Shown: positions 26,009 through 34,985, numbered from the stretch's first letter. The stretch: DNA of 64,000 bases from Desulfomarina profundi (GCF_019703855.1 NZ_AP024086.1:4236501-4300500); one strand, 5' to 3'. A program made the numbers and translations. Notes: generated from the sequence alone by a model not told the origin.

Positions 26009-27169
26009 TTGAAGTATACTGCTAACTGGAACTACCCCACCAGCATGAGGGTGGGTGCGGGGCGGATAAAGGAAGTGGCTGAAATATGCAGGGCGATGGG
26101 GATGCAGTCTCCGCTGCTTGTCACTGACCCGGGAATCGTTTCACTGCCTATGCTGGAAAAGGTAATTGCTGATGCCAGGGCAGCAGGGTTATCCTGTGGT
26201 GTCTTTTCTGCCATACAATCAAATCCCACAGGGGAAAATATAGAGAACGGTGTCGAGTTTTTTCGAAGTCGTCAACATGATGGGATAATTGCCCTGGGGG
26301 GAGGGTCCGCCCTTGATGCCGGTAAGGCCATTGCCCTGATGGCAGGGCAGAGCAGGTCTCTGTGGGATTTTGAGGATGTGGGTGATAACTGGACCCGTGT
26401 TGATGTGACCGGCATGGTTCCTGTCATTGCCGTACCGACTACCGCTGGGACAGGTTCCGAGGTTGGACGGGCTTCGGTTATAACCGACCAGGAACACCAT
26501 GTAAAAAAAATTATTTTTCACCCCAGGATGCTTCCCGAAGAGGTTATACTCGATCCGGAGCTTACGGTGGGATTGCCGCCGCAGCTCACTGCCACCACGG
26601 GAATGGATGCTCTTTCACACAATCTTGAACCCCTCTGTTCTCCCTTGTATCATCCCATGGCGGCAGGAATAGCCATGGAAGGAGTCCGACTGGTTCAGGA
26701 ATACCTGCCCCGGGCGGTAGCGGACGGTGCGGATATTGAGGCACGGATGCAGATGCTTGTCTGTTCAAGTATGGGAGCGACCGCTTTCCAGAAAGGGCTT
26801 GGGGGAATGCATGCCCTGGCACATCCGCTGGGAGCCCTCTATGGCGCACATCATGGTACATTGAATGCCATCCTGATGCCCTATGTCCTTCAGGAAAACC
26901 GCGAAGTGATTGAGCCTGTGATCTGTCGGCTGGCAGGGTTTATGGGGCTGGTTGAAACAGATTTTGACGGTTTTATGTCCTGGCTGCTGGGTTTAAGAAA
27001 ACAGATCAGGATTCCTGACACGCTTGCCGGAATTGGAATTGGAACAGAACAGGTTGAAGTTGTCGGTAAAATGGCAGTTGAAGACCCGTCCGCCGCCACC
27101 AATCCGATCAGATTTTCTGCCGCTCAATACCGGCAGATTGTGGAAAATGCGGTGAACGGTGTATTGTAA
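26009..27169 (+). CDS. Iron-containing alcohol dehydrogenase
   Basis: 386 residues of the group III Fe-ADH family. The nucleotide-binding motif GGGSALDAGKAIAL, PTTAGTGSEVGRASVI, and metal ligands in TTGMDALSHNLE and GGMHALAHPLGALYGAHHG are all present. It probably oxidises an alcohol to the aldehyde used by the preceding gene, or acts in reverse as an electron sink. The frame opens with TTG at 26009, 14 bases after the ALDH stop, with AAAGAGGA upstream; no nearby ATG gives a full-length protein. Confidence 0.9.
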   Translation: MKYTANWNYPTSMRVGAGRIKEVAEICRAMGMQSPLLVTDPGIVSLPMLEKVIADARAAGLSCGVFSAIQSNPTGENIENGVEFFRSRQHDGIIALGGGSALDAGKAIALMAGQSRSLWDFEDVGDNWTRVDVTGMVPVIAVPTTAGTGSEVGRASVITDQEHHVKKIIFHPRMLPEEVILDPELTVGLPPQLTATTGMDALSHNLEPLCSPLYHPMAAGIAMEGVRLVQEYLPRAVADGADIEARMQMLVCSSMGATAFQKGLGGMHALAHPLGALYGAHHGTLNAILMPYVLQENREVIEPVICRLAGFMGLVETDFDGFMSWLLGLRKQIRIPDTLAGIGIGTEQVEVVGKMAVEDPSAATNPIRFSAAQYRQIVENAVNGVL

Positions 27170-27192
27170 ATCGTTTCAGAAATATGGACTTC

Positions 27193-27214
27193 TTCTCCGG
27201 GCTCAACCGGAGAA
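27193..27214. terminator. Hairpin between convergent adh and yceI-like genes
   Basis: TTCTCCGG (27193-27200) and CCGGAGAA (27207-27214) form a perfect 8-bp stem with a 6-base loop in the short gap between two converging genes. No T tract follows, so termination is likely but not of the classic type. Confidence 0.5.
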
Positions 27215-27218
27215 AGGA

Positions 27219-27815
27219 CTACCTGGGTGCCAGCAGTTCCAGGGAAAGATTGATTTTGACCAGTTTTCCGACAACTCCGTATTGGACAAATTTTCCGTTG
27301 CCGACCCCGTAGGCTAATCTGTCCAGCGTGAGCTCTCCTGAAAATCCCATGACTTCACTCCCCTTAACCATCGGATGATCTTTAATTCCAATGAGTTTTA
27401 GAGGGAGCACAAGATCGTAACTTTTTCCCTTGATGGTAAATTTCCCGGCAATATCAAATGTATTCACACCTGTTTTTTTGATATTCGTGCTGGTAAAATT
27501 AATGACCGGATAGCGGGATGCGTCAAAGAAATCCTGTGAAAGAAGATGCTTGTCACGTTTGGCATTATGTGTGATGATGCTTTTTACCTGAATATCAAAT
27601 ACTATTTTTGATGCCGGCAGATCGTTGGGATCAAAAAGAAAAGTTGATGAAAAATCGGTAAAACGGCCATCAATTCTGGAAAAAATATGATTTACGCTGA
27701 AATAAAAATTTGAGTGGTTTTTGTCAATCTCCCAGGAGCGGACTGCCGCCTGGAGTCCCTGGGTGTTGAAACAGAGCAGTAAAAATGCGGCAATGAAAAG
27801 TCCTGTTTTTTTCAT
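27219..27815 (-). CDS. YceI-family periplasmic protein
   Basis: 198 residues with a signal peptide (MKKTGLFIAAFLLLCFNTQGLQA) and a YceI lipocalin-like barrel. Family features are WEIDKNHSNFYFSVNHIFSRIDGRF, KHLLSQDFFDASRYPVINF, and a C-terminal LELLAPR. YceI proteins bind isoprenoids such as polyisoprenoid quinone precursors. The start at 27815 follows AGGGAGG; the longer ORF to 27965 has no signal peptide at its end. Together with the neighbouring ferric-reductase-like membrane protein it may belong to a respiratory accessory unit. Confidence 0.9.
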   Translation of the reverse strand: MKKTGLFIAAFLLLCFNTQGLQAAVRSWEIDKNHSNFYFSVNHIFSRIDGRFTDFSSTFLFDPNDLPASKIVFDIQVKSIITHNAKRDKHLLSQDFFDASRYPVINFTSTNIKKTGVNTFDIAGKFTIKGKSYDLVLPLKLIGIKDHPMVKGSEVMGFSGELTLDRLAYGVGNGKFVQYGVVGKLVKINLSLELLAPR

Positions 27816-27979
27816 ACCATCCTCCCTGTTATTGAATGGGTCAGGTGTCTTGTTTTCGTCTCTTTGCTGAGTGCAGGAAAAAAGACTGTTTCCGATACTG
27901 TATATCTCTTCAATACATTTACAAGTAGACCGGAAGGAGTCTCTGATCAGGGTTCGCTGTTTCAAGGTTCATCATGCAG

Positions 27980-28630
27980 CTACGGGCGAAGCTTAATGAA
28001 ACCAATGACTGAAACAAGAATCACGGTTATGACAATAAAGGCGGTGAGAGGAACAGTATGTTGAAATGATTCACTGACAAAAGGAACATGGAACCAGAGG
28101 AGAGCCAGGGAAAAATAGCCGATCAGTTTATGAGGAATACGCCAGCGCCGATAAGAAAGGCCGAGGTGTTGCCGGAAAAGGCCGAAAAAGACCTGGAGAA
28201 AAAAGACAAAGAGCAGACTCATACCAACCATTTCAGGCCAGTATTTTTTCCCAATGGGCAGATTGCCCAAGCCCTCCGGAAGAAGAATGAGTGTTGCGTG
28301 GGTTAAACCGAAAAGAAAGAGGAGAACACCGGTAATTTTGTGGAGAAACAGGAGTTTTTTTACTCCCAGAGTTGCGACTAAAAATGGCAGACGGACAGTC
28401 GGCACTAATTGTAAAAGAAGAAAGATAGCAGTTGTGTTACCAATGATCTTGCCAGTGCGGAGCAGGGTTTTGTCAATCCCGAATTTGTACCAGAGAGACT
28501 GGGATTCGTAATAAAATGGGATTGTTGCACCAAAGGTAATGAGCGTCATCAATATCAGGACAAAAACCACGGATGGCCATCTGGGGTGATCTGGTGTGGT
28601 AGAGAGTTTTTTTTCTTGTTGAAAAGCCAT
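27980..28630 (-). CDS. Ferric reductase-like transmembrane protein
   Basis: About 216 residues with six or so hydrophobic helices. His residues are suitably placed for haem b in two helices (LFLHKITGVLLFLFGLTHATL and RIPHKLIGYFSLALLWFHVPF), the signature of the ferric reductase / YedZ-MsrQ transmembrane domain (PF01794). No FAD/NAD domain is present in the gene or next to it. It probably carries electrons across the inner membrane. The YceI-like gene starts 165 bases downstream and may share its transcript. The start at 28630 has CAGGGA upstream; a TTG at 28663 is possible. Confidence 0.78.
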   Translation of the reverse strand: MAFQQEKKLSTTPDHPRWPSVVFVLILMTLITFGATIPFYYESQSLWYKFGIDKTLLRTGKIIGNTTAIFLLLQLVPTVRLPFLVATLGVKKLLFLHKITGVLLFLFGLTHATLILLPEGLGNLPIGKKYWPEMVGMSLLFVFFLQVFFGLFRQHLGLSYRRWRIPHKLIGYFSLALLWFHVPFVSESFQHTVPLTAFIVITVILVSVIGFIKLRP

Positions 28631-28689
28631 CGGTTTTATTCCCTGGTACCAGTGTCGTGCCAACCCTGCTCTGACAAATATTATTTGTT

Positions 28690-28771
28690 CTTTTTCGCGC
28701 CTGCTTCGTTACGACTTGAGCACATAACACAACGATACGCCTCAAGCCGTGGTTCGCAGCCACAAAAAATC
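28690..28771. repeat. Intergenic hairpin element
   Basis: CTGCTTCGTTACGACTTGAG (28701-28720) pairs imperfectly with CTCAAGCCGTGGTTCGCAG (28741-28759), and the outer TTTTT / AAAAA also pair. It shares the CTGCTTCGTT start with the element at 52043-52141. It lies between the orphan exported-protein gene and the ferric-reductase-like gene and could form a stable RNA hairpin. Confidence 0.55.
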
Positions 28772-28853
28772 ACATAGCTATATTGCACCATTTCACCGTT
28801 GACGAGACACTATTTTTCAACCAGCTGAGAGCGGCAGATATCCCAAGAGCAGA

Positions 28854-30485
28854 TTACAGGTTTTTAGCCAGAATACGGTTGCCTTTGTCGGCCTTTCCTG
28901 AAATCCACTGATTGAGGGGTGTGCGCGGGCCGCCGGATGAGAAATTTTTTGCCGTTATCCACCAGATGTACCATGTATCACTTCCTGTTTCCTTTAAGGG
29001 AACGGCGAACCGGAATTCTTTCCATCTGTAGGTCCATGTTGTCTGGGTTCCCGACATTTTAAGATCTCCACCGAGAGAAATGTCGGCCTTATCTATGTTA
29101 ATTTCACTTTCTTTACGTTCACGATCAGCAATTTTATCAGTGGTCAAGATGATTCTGCCATGTTCACCAAAACCGTATTTCTTCTTTTCGACAATGGATT
29201 TTGCAATGGCCAGCAGTTTTCTGTCCTTTGATTTTGCCTGAGGCAGTTTTGATGTCTCGAGTGCAATATTGCGTTTTCTTATAAAATCTTTTTTTGCCTG
29301 GTTTATTTTTTCCAGGATTTTGAGAGCCTGTTCCGGTGTTCTGCCCAGTGCCCTTTCCAAATAGATGGATGATTGGGCAATTGCCATGCCTTTGTTATAC
29401 AGGTTGAAAATCTCTTTTTCCCGGCCTTCACTGATGAACAACCATCGTTTGTCACTGTCTGGATTTTCCTGGTAGCGTGACAGGACATCCTGTTCTATCT
29501 GCAACATTTGATTTTTTAATCCTTCAGCCATGATTTTATAGTTGTTTTCAACGGATTTCAGATTGCTTTTAGCATTCCAGAGAAGTTGTTTGACATCGTT
29601 TCCGTCAAAGGGATGTCCAGGCTGGTGGGGGCCGGTAAGGTCAGGGAAATAGGCCAGCTGGGATATAGTGTTTAATTCTTTAATGTTATGCTCAGCAACT
29701 GTACGGGTATTGGATGCTCCCTGAACCCATGCTTTTGCCTGCTCCATACTGAAAGGAGGCGAGAGGATGGGAGGAACAGCGTACTTGCGACTGTTTGCCT
29801 CGATTGTTTTCAATCGTTCCTGTACATTGCCAAGTTGGGCAAGTTGCTTTTTGGCGCGTTTAAATTCATTCGAGAGTTTTTTCGCCAGCCGGGCATAATT
29901 TTGCCTGGCTGTCCTTACGTCAGGATCATCTGCCTGGGGATAACGGGCCAGTGTGTTGGCAAACTGCTTCATCCGTTTCTGATAGGCTTTAATTTTTTTC
30001 GGACTCTGGAGTACGGAAGGGCCTGTTGTGCCTAAACTATCGATCACAGAACTTATGTCTCTGGCAAGTTTTTTTACCTGAACCCGTTGTCCGGAGACAA
30101 GGGGCGCAATGGAGCGGTCGGGTTGCGCAGCTGAAGTTATTGAAACAGAGGGGTTGCTGTGTGGATTGTTCTGTGAGTTTTTCGGGGTATTGAGCAGGGT
30201 TTGGAGCTGGTTCTCCAGGGAGAGAAAGCGCTGATTGATTTCCTGCCAGGCCGGGTTTTCATGATCTGCTGAGTTTTTCAGTCTTCTGTGAGCCAGAGTC
30301 GTTAATTTCAGAACTCTGCGGACAGTTGAAGCGCGCGATGCTGTCAGCCCGGCTGCCTGTTGTTCAAAACGGGTAATATCTGACCGGGCATTTTTAATTG
30401 TCCTATCTGTTGTACCTGCGTTCAGGGAAAGGCTCTGGGCGATAAGTAGAACAGTCAGGAATACGATTCGAATTATTTCTTTCAT
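28854..30485 (-). CDS. Exported protein of unknown function, coiled-coil rich
   Basis: 543 residues; I recognise no family. A signal peptide (MKEIIRIVFLTVLLIAQSLSLNA) is followed by helical, Lys/Gln/Arg-rich segments with coiled-coil character (about 25-95, 130-230, 280-440). A Ser/Asn/Pro linker lies near residues 100-125 (KNSQNNPHSNPSVSITSAAQ). The last 100 residues are different, rich in beta and aromatic residues (TWTYRWKEFRFAVPL; TWYIWWITAKNF), like a small binding domain. It is probably periplasmic or on the surface. No neighbour suggests a role: DsrE-like upstream, ferric-reductase-like downstream. Confidence 0.75.
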   Translation of the reverse strand: MKEIIRIVFLTVLLIAQSLSLNAGTTDRTIKNARSDITRFEQQAAGLTASRASTVRRVLKLTTLAHRRLKNSADHENPAWQEINQRFLSLENQLQTLLNTPKNSQNNPHSNPSVSITSAAQPDRSIAPLVSGQRVQVKKLARDISSVIDSLGTTGPSVLQSPKKIKAYQKRMKQFANTLARYPQADDPDVRTARQNYARLAKKLSNEFKRAKKQLAQLGNVQERLKTIEANSRKYAVPPILSPPFSMEQAKAWVQGASNTRTVAEHNIKELNTISQLAYFPDLTGPHQPGHPFDGNDVKQLLWNAKSNLKSVENNYKIMAEGLKNQMLQIEQDVLSRYQENPDSDKRWLFISEGREKEIFNLYNKGMAIAQSSIYLERALGRTPEQALKILEKINQAKKDFIRKRNIALETSKLPQAKSKDRKLLAIAKSIVEKKKYGFGEHGRIILTTDKIADRERKESEINIDKADISLGGDLKMSGTQTTWTYRWKEFRFAVPLKETGSDTWYIWWITAKNFSSGGPRTPLNQWISGKADKGNRILAKNL

Positions 30486-30783
30486 AAAAGTGTAGAATCT
30501 CCGTCAGGCATTTCATGGGCAGTTAACGTACTGATATGGAAAACAGCTAAGCTTACCAGACGCTGTTGTCAATGAAATGCTTTTCAGAAGGGAAGATTTC
30601 GGGGTCGTTTTCCGCCAGGTTGTACACTTTTATCTTTTTCGTGATTCCGTGACGATTTCGTGAATGTGTTTTAAGTAACACCCTGAAAATAATCCTAAAA
30701 TACTTAACATAGTTGATGGAGAAGAGTGAACTGTACTGCCGGCGAACATTCACGAATTCAGGCTTACAGGAAAAAGAAAAAGG

Positions 30784-31131
30784 CTAAAAAGTGAGGATCC
30801 TGTATCCTTTTTCAATATATTTGGACATGGCAGGATGGCCGGACATCTCACCGATAAGGGCAATCTGTTCATCTTCAATTGGTTGGACGACTTTTAATTT
30901 GTTGGAGCAGGCTTTACATGCACCGATAATCAGTCCTTTTTTCTTTACTTTTGTATAGAGATTGTTAAGAAAATGACCCGACTGTGTCATTTCCGGAACG
31001 AGTTTTACGGCTTCACCTTCAAGAATAATTTTACCCTCCATACCCCTGGCATCCAGATCCAGGCTGTTCAGCAGCACATGTATAAAACAGAGGGGATCGC
31101 CGCGAAAGGCAAAAAAAATAACTTTTTCCAT
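30784..31131 (-). CDS. DsrE/DsrF-like sulfur-relay family protein
   Basis: 115 residues with the DsrE-like Rossmann-type fold: KVIFFAFRGDPLCFIHVLLNSLDL at the start, GKIILEGEAVKLV, and GLIIGACKACSNKL with two Cys spaced Cys-x-x-Cys where sulfur-carrying members have the active Cys. It may bind or relay sulfane sulfur in the cytoplasm. GGAGATAGAACA precedes the ATG. It stands alone, with no DsrF/DsrH or TusBCD partner beside it. Confidence 0.8.
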   Translation of the reverse strand: MEKVIFFAFRGDPLCFIHVLLNSLDLDARGMEGKIILEGEAVKLVPEMTQSGHFLNNLYTKVKKKGLIIGACKACSNKLKVVQPIEDEQIALIGEMSGHPAMSKYIEKGYRILTF

Positions 31132-31156
31132 TGTTCTATCTCCTGGTTATGGTGTT

Positions 31157-31270
31157 TAGTGCCTTACTCTTGAATTTCTGTCCTAAAAAACAAGAAATCA
31201 GGGAAGGTGTTTTGAAATTAAATGGTTAGGTTTATTTTTAACGCACTTATACCCCCTTGTGGGGTGTTAG
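31157..31270 (+). repeat. Family 2 intergenic repeat, copy 2
   Basis: 114 bp from TAGTGCCTTACTCTTGAAT to CCCCTTGTGGGGTGTTAG, clearly homologous to 7373-7486. It abuts a broken family 1 element that starts at 31274, so two unrelated elements landed side by side. Confidence 0.75.
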
Positions 31271-31273
31271 TTT

Positions 31274-31342
31274 GTGTCTGTCTATAAATGGCTTTTTATG
31301 CCCGATTCCTGCATTACTACGAACAATAAAAATGCTCACATA
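31274..31342 (+). mobile_element. MITE-like element, family 1, truncated copy C
   Basis: Begins GTGTCTGTCTATAAATGG and continues through CCGATTCCTGC and AATAAAAATGCTCACATA, as the left half of copies A and B does, then stops matching. The right terminal repeat is missing. Confidence 0.6.
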
Positions 31343-31435
31343 GATTATAAATCCTAACATCATAGTGTGTTGTGTCAAGAAATAATATGATGAATGCTCT
31401 GTCTTCTGCAAGGGTTAAAGTTGAATTCAGGAAAA

Positions 31436-32377
31436 ATGGAAAAAGCAACGGGAAGTGGAGAAAAAGCAAGTTTTTACAGGGCCAGTATTCTTCCGGAACT
31501 CCTTGTGTTTCAGGCAAGTTACCGGAAATTCCAGTTTGCCAGGCATTTTCATGATGAATTTGCTTTGGGGGTAATGGAATCTGGAGTGCAGAAAATATTC
31601 TGCCATGGTCGGGATTATTTTGCTCCGACTGGTAGCCTGATTACGGTAAACCCGGGAGATATTCATGATGGGTGTTCTGGGGACGGTGCCAGTTACAAGT
31701 ACAGAATTTTGTATATTCCCATGGAATTGATGCAGGAGGCAGGTTCCGTGGGAAGTGGAAAAAACCGGGAAATTTTTTTTAGAACACCGGTTACCCATGA
31801 TCCTGCTTTTGCTATTCAGCTTCGACGGTTGCATTGTATGCTGGATGAACCATCATGGAAGGATCTTAAAACTCAGCCATTCATGCCTTTTGGGTACAGA
31901 CAGAGTAATAAAAATCAGGCTTCGGCAGAAAAATTTTCAACAGTGGAATTTTCAGGTAAAAAAGAATCTCTAGAAGTTCAGACATTTTTTTACTCTCTTC
32001 TCCTCACCTTTATTTCACGCCACGGGATTGAAAAAAATGATTGGCGTAAAGAACAGGTTTTTCCCTATTCCGTCATGCGGGCTACGGAATTCATAAATGA
32101 CAATTCGGAAAAAAAATTATCCCTTGATGATATTGCCGCCGCAGCCGGACTGTCTCGCTTTCATTTTTTGCGTGTGTTTAAAAATGCTACCGGAATGTCA
32201 CCTTATGCATATCTCCTGCACAGACGGTTGCAACTGGCAAAGGAGGGAATAAAAAAGAAAAAATCCCTGGCTGATGCGGCCATAGATGCTGGATTTGCGG
32301 ACCAGAGCCATCTTTCCCGCAGATTCAAGGCTGCATATGGAATCACTTTGAATCAATACCGGAAAACGGTGTGTTGA
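31436..32377 (+). CDS. AraC-family transcriptional regulator
   Basis: 313 residues. The N-terminal cupin-like sensing domain (FARHFHDEFALGVMESGVQKI; GSLITVNPGDIHDG) is followed by two helix-turn-helix units (SLDDIAAAAGLSRFHFLRVFK; SLADAAIDAGFADQSHLSRRF) ending in the AraC motif YGITLNQYRK. I prefer the ATG at 31436, after AGGAAAA, to one at 31394. The azlC and azlD genes follow on the same strand. This arrangement is common, and the regulator probably controls amino-acid export. Confidence 0.88.
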   Translation: MEKATGSGEKASFYRASILPELLVFQASYRKFQFARHFHDEFALGVMESGVQKIFCHGRDYFAPTGSLITVNPGDIHDGCSGDGASYKYRILYIPMELMQEAGSVGSGKNREIFFRTPVTHDPAFAIQLRRLHCMLDEPSWKDLKTQPFMPFGYRQSNKNQASAEKFSTVEFSGKKESLEVQTFFYSLLLTFISRHGIEKNDWRKEQVFPYSVMRATEFINDNSEKKLSLDDIAAAAGLSRFHFLRVFKNATGMSPYAYLLHRRLQLAKEGIKKKKSLADAAIDAGFADQSHLSRRFKAAYGITLNQYRKTVC

Positions 32378-32432
32378 ACCTTCAGCAATATTGTTCAAGA
32401 TCAGTAGATACGATGGTGGTAAAGTAGAATTC

Positions 32433-33176
32433 ATGAAAACATACGATAAGTACCCCGCCACCGAAAATGATCGTTTAAATCAGCTTGGAGCCGGTTTCAG
32501 GGCCAATGTTGTTGTTGCGGCAAGTGTTGGTGCATATGGCAGTGTACTGGGACTGATGGCTGCCCAGAAGGGGCTCACCTGGTATCAGTTGCTCCTTATG
32601 AACCTCTCTGTTTTCGCCGGCTCAGCACAGTTTGTCATGGTGGATATGTGGGTTCCACCTCTGCCCCTTTTTGAAATGACTCTGGCTGTTCTTGTTATTA
32701 ATATGCGCTATCTATTGATCGGGGCATCTCTCAATCCCCTGTTTCGTGGCCGCTCCCTGCTCCACAAACTGCTCTTTATGCATCTTGTGGCCGATGAAAA
32801 CTGGGCGATGACCATGGGCCGGTTTTATCGTCAGCGGACAACCAGCTATTTTCTGCTGGGAGGCGGGTTGTGTGTTCAGGCTGCCTGGTGCCTTGGGACA
32901 CTGACAGGGCACAGGTTCGGCGCGGTGCTCAGTAATCCTGAAAAATATGGTCTTGATTTTGCTTTTGTGGCAGTTTTTACTGCTCTTGTTTTCAGTTTCT
33001 GGCGAGGTCGGCAGGATTTTCTCCCCTGGGTAATTACTGTTTTTCTGGCTGTAATCACGGAAAAAATCATTCCGGGAAAATGGTATATCCTGGTGGGTGG
33101 AACAGGAGGCGCGCTGGCTGCTGCGCTTTTATCGTCCGGCAATGATCAGCAGGGAGAAAAAGAAGATGGAAAATAA
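32433..33176 (+). CDS. azlC: Branched-chain amino acid exporter large subunit AzlC
   Basis: 247 residues with hydrophobic helices and the AzlC motifs SVFAGSAQFVMVDMW and INMRYLLIGASLNPLF, then FMHLVADENWAM. AzlC forms an inner-membrane exporter with AzlD for branched-chain or related amino acids. The start at 32433 has only a weak ribosome site (GGTGGTAAAG); an upstream in-frame Met at 32391 is less likely. Its end overlaps azlD by 11 bases. Confidence 0.88.
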   Translation: MKTYDKYPATENDRLNQLGAGFRANVVVAASVGAYGSVLGLMAAQKGLTWYQLLLMNLSVFAGSAQFVMVDMWVPPLPLFEMTLAVLVINMRYLLIGASLNPLFRGRSLLHKLLFMHLVADENWAMTMGRFYRQRTTSYFLLGGGLCVQAAWCLGTLTGHRFGAVLSNPEKYGLDFAFVAVFTALVFSFWRGRQDFLPWVITVFLAVITEKIIPGKWYILVGGTGGALAAALLSSGNDQQGEKEDGK

Positions 33177-33474
33177 TAAAACAGTCTTTCTGGCAATCTT
33201 TGCGGCTGCCCTGGTTACCTATCTTCTTCGTGCATCGGGATTAATTCTGGCAGATTACTTTCCAAAGAAGGGAAAGTTTAAAAAATTCATGGATGCGCTG
33301 CCCGGAACGATTCTTCTGTCTCTCATAGTTCCCGCGGCAATTTCCGCAGGGTGGAGCGGGTTGGTGGCGACTGCCTGTACTGCGCTGTGTAGCCTGAGAA
33401 CCGGAAATGTCTTCGTCTCCATGGTACTTGGGGTTGCTCTTGTCGCGGTGGGAAGATGGTGGCAGGGACAATAA
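33166..33474 (+). CDS. azlD: Branched-chain amino acid exporter small subunit AzlD
   Basis: 102 residues with about four hydrophobic helices. AAALVTYLLRASGLIL and KFMDALPGTILLSLIVPA fit the AzlD family, in which T-Y-x-x-R and a P near the second helix recur. The ATG at 33166 follows AGGGAGAAAAAG and overlaps the azlC end, as usual for this pair. Confidence 0.88.
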   Translation: MENNKTVFLAIFAAALVTYLLRASGLILADYFPKKGKFKKFMDALPGTILLSLIVPAAISAGWSGLVATACTALCSLRTGNVFVSMVLGVALVAVGRWWQGQ

Positions 33475-33534
33475 AATATCAACGATACCACAGAGTAGCC
33501 TTTGTCGAGCCTGACACTTCTTAATCGAAAAAAA

Positions 33535-33548
33535 TTGACATAAATCAA
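33535..33548. promoter_or_regulatory. FNR/HcpR-like box upstream of the octaheme cytochrome
   Basis: TTGAC-ATAA-ATCAA matches the CRP/FNR half-site pattern TTGAY-N4-RTCAA with all ten consensus bases. It lies 123 bases before the cytochrome start. In anaerobes such sites are read by FNR, DNR or HcpR proteins that respond to oxygen or nitrogen oxides, which would suit this gene. The TTGACA could also be a -35 element. Confidence 0.55.
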
Positions 33549-33670
33549 AGAAAAAATCAGTTAAAGAATATTAAATAATACGAATCTGTGCTACACTGGA
33601 TTGGATGAATTTCATGTTGTTCCAGGAAGAATCTCGTTCGTCATCAAAAACAATCTACAAGGAGGAAGCG

Positions 33671-34957
33671 ATGAAAAAAGCCGCATTTGGCATTGTGGTG
33701 GGATGTGCAGTCCTGCTGTTCATGGCTGGCAACACAATGGCGGGTGACAAGTGTATAGAATGTCATACCGCAGTTTCACCGGGAATGGTAAAAGATTTCC
33801 AGGCAAGTGAGCATGCAAAAAATGATATCACCTGTTCAACCTGCCACGGAACTGACCATTCTACAGCCCAGGATTACAAGAAGGCACGGTTGCCCGATGA
33901 GAAGGTGTGTGCCGAATGCCATGAGGAGCAGTTTGACCAGTTTGCCCATGGCAAGCATAATTTTGGTTGGACGACTCTGAATGCCATTCCCGGGACCCAT
34001 CTTGCCCCCGATGAGCTGATTGAGGGTGGCCGTGGCTGTGGTGGTTGCCACAATATGGGTATCAGGACGGAAGCGCAGAAAAAAGAACAGTTGGATAAAG
34101 GCTATCGCTATCAGAACAATTCCTGTGACGAATGTCATACCAGACATACATTCTCCAAAAAACAGGCACTGAATCCCCGTTCCTGTCAGCAGTGTCACAT
34201 GGGATATGATCATCCCCAGTGGGAGATGTGGTCCAGTTCCAAGCATGGTATGCGCTGGTTCGCCAAGCAGAACGGTGACTTACCGGAAAGTGCTCCGGCA
34301 CCGACCTGTCAGACCTGTCATATGGCTGACGGTAACCATGCCAACGAAACCGCCTGGGGTTTTCTCGGAGTTCGTCTGCCGCTGCCGGATGACAAGCAGG
34401 CCGCTGCGGACAGGGTCACCATCCTGAAAGCACTTGGTGTTCTTGATCCGGAAACCGGTAAAGCGACTCCGATTCTTGATGCAGTCAAGGCTGTGCGTAT
34501 GGCCAAGCTTGATCAGGAATCCTGGCAGAAGGAAAGAGACAAGATGCTGAAGGTTTGTTCCCAGTGTCACTCTTATTCCTATGCCAAAGAGCAGCTTGAC
34601 ATGGGCGATTCAATCATGATGAAGGCTGACCGGTTGATGGCCGAGGCCATTGAGACCATTGCAGCCCTATATAAAGATGGAATTATCAAAAAACCGGCAA
34701 GTTATCCGGCAAATTATCCTTTCCTGCTGACCATGATGCATACCAATGGAGCAAACTGGGACAAGGATTTGGATAAACTTTCATATATCGATCAGGTGCT
34801 GGTGCAGATGTACATGAAGCACAGGATGCGGGCATATCAAGCCTTTTTCCATGTGAATCCTGATTATGCCTATTGGTATGGATGGAATGAAATGACCAAG
34901 GACCTCGGTGAAATCAAGGAACTTGCCAAATCCATGAGGGCTCAGCATAAGAAGTAA
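33671..34957 (+). CDS. Octaheme c-type cytochrome, hydroxylamine oxidoreductase-like
   Basis: 428 residues with a signal peptide (MKKAAFGIVVGCAVLLFMAG) and exactly eight CXXCH haem sites: CIECH, CSTCH, CAECH, CGGCH, CDECH, CQQCH, CQTCH, CSQCH. The C-terminal helical part with HVNPDYAYWYGWNEM matches the HAO family. Non-nitrifying members of this group reduce nitrite or hydroxylamine to ammonium, or oxidise hydroxylamine, in the periplasm. Whether the catalytic haem is Tyr-cross-linked cannot be settled by eye. No NrfH/NapC-type quinol dehydrogenase is next to it. The ATG at 33671 follows GGAGGAAGCG. An FNR/HcpR-like box lies upstream and a terminator downstream, so it is monocistronic. Confidence 0.88.
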   Translation: MKKAAFGIVVGCAVLLFMAGNTMAGDKCIECHTAVSPGMVKDFQASEHAKNDITCSTCHGTDHSTAQDYKKARLPDEKVCAECHEEQFDQFAHGKHNFGWTTLNAIPGTHLAPDELIEGGRGCGGCHNMGIRTEAQKKEQLDKGYRYQNNSCDECHTRHTFSKKQALNPRSCQQCHMGYDHPQWEMWSSSKHGMRWFAKQNGDLPESAPAPTCQTCHMADGNHANETAWGFLGVRLPLPDDKQAAADRVTILKALGVLDPETGKATPILDAVKAVRMAKLDQESWQKERDKMLKVCSQCHSYSYAKEQLDMGDSIMMKADRLMAEAIETIAALYKDGIIKKPASYPANYPFLLTMMHTNGANWDKDLDKLSYIDQVLVQMYMKHRMRAYQAFFHVNPDYAYWYGWNEMTKDLGEIKELAKSMRAQHKK

Positions 34958-34985
34958 TCCGATTTTTTAATCGTTCAAATGACAG

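Noticed and set aside
30553-30753. 66-codon ORF on the minus strand
   Set aside because: No ribosome site and no recognisable motif; left as intergenic.
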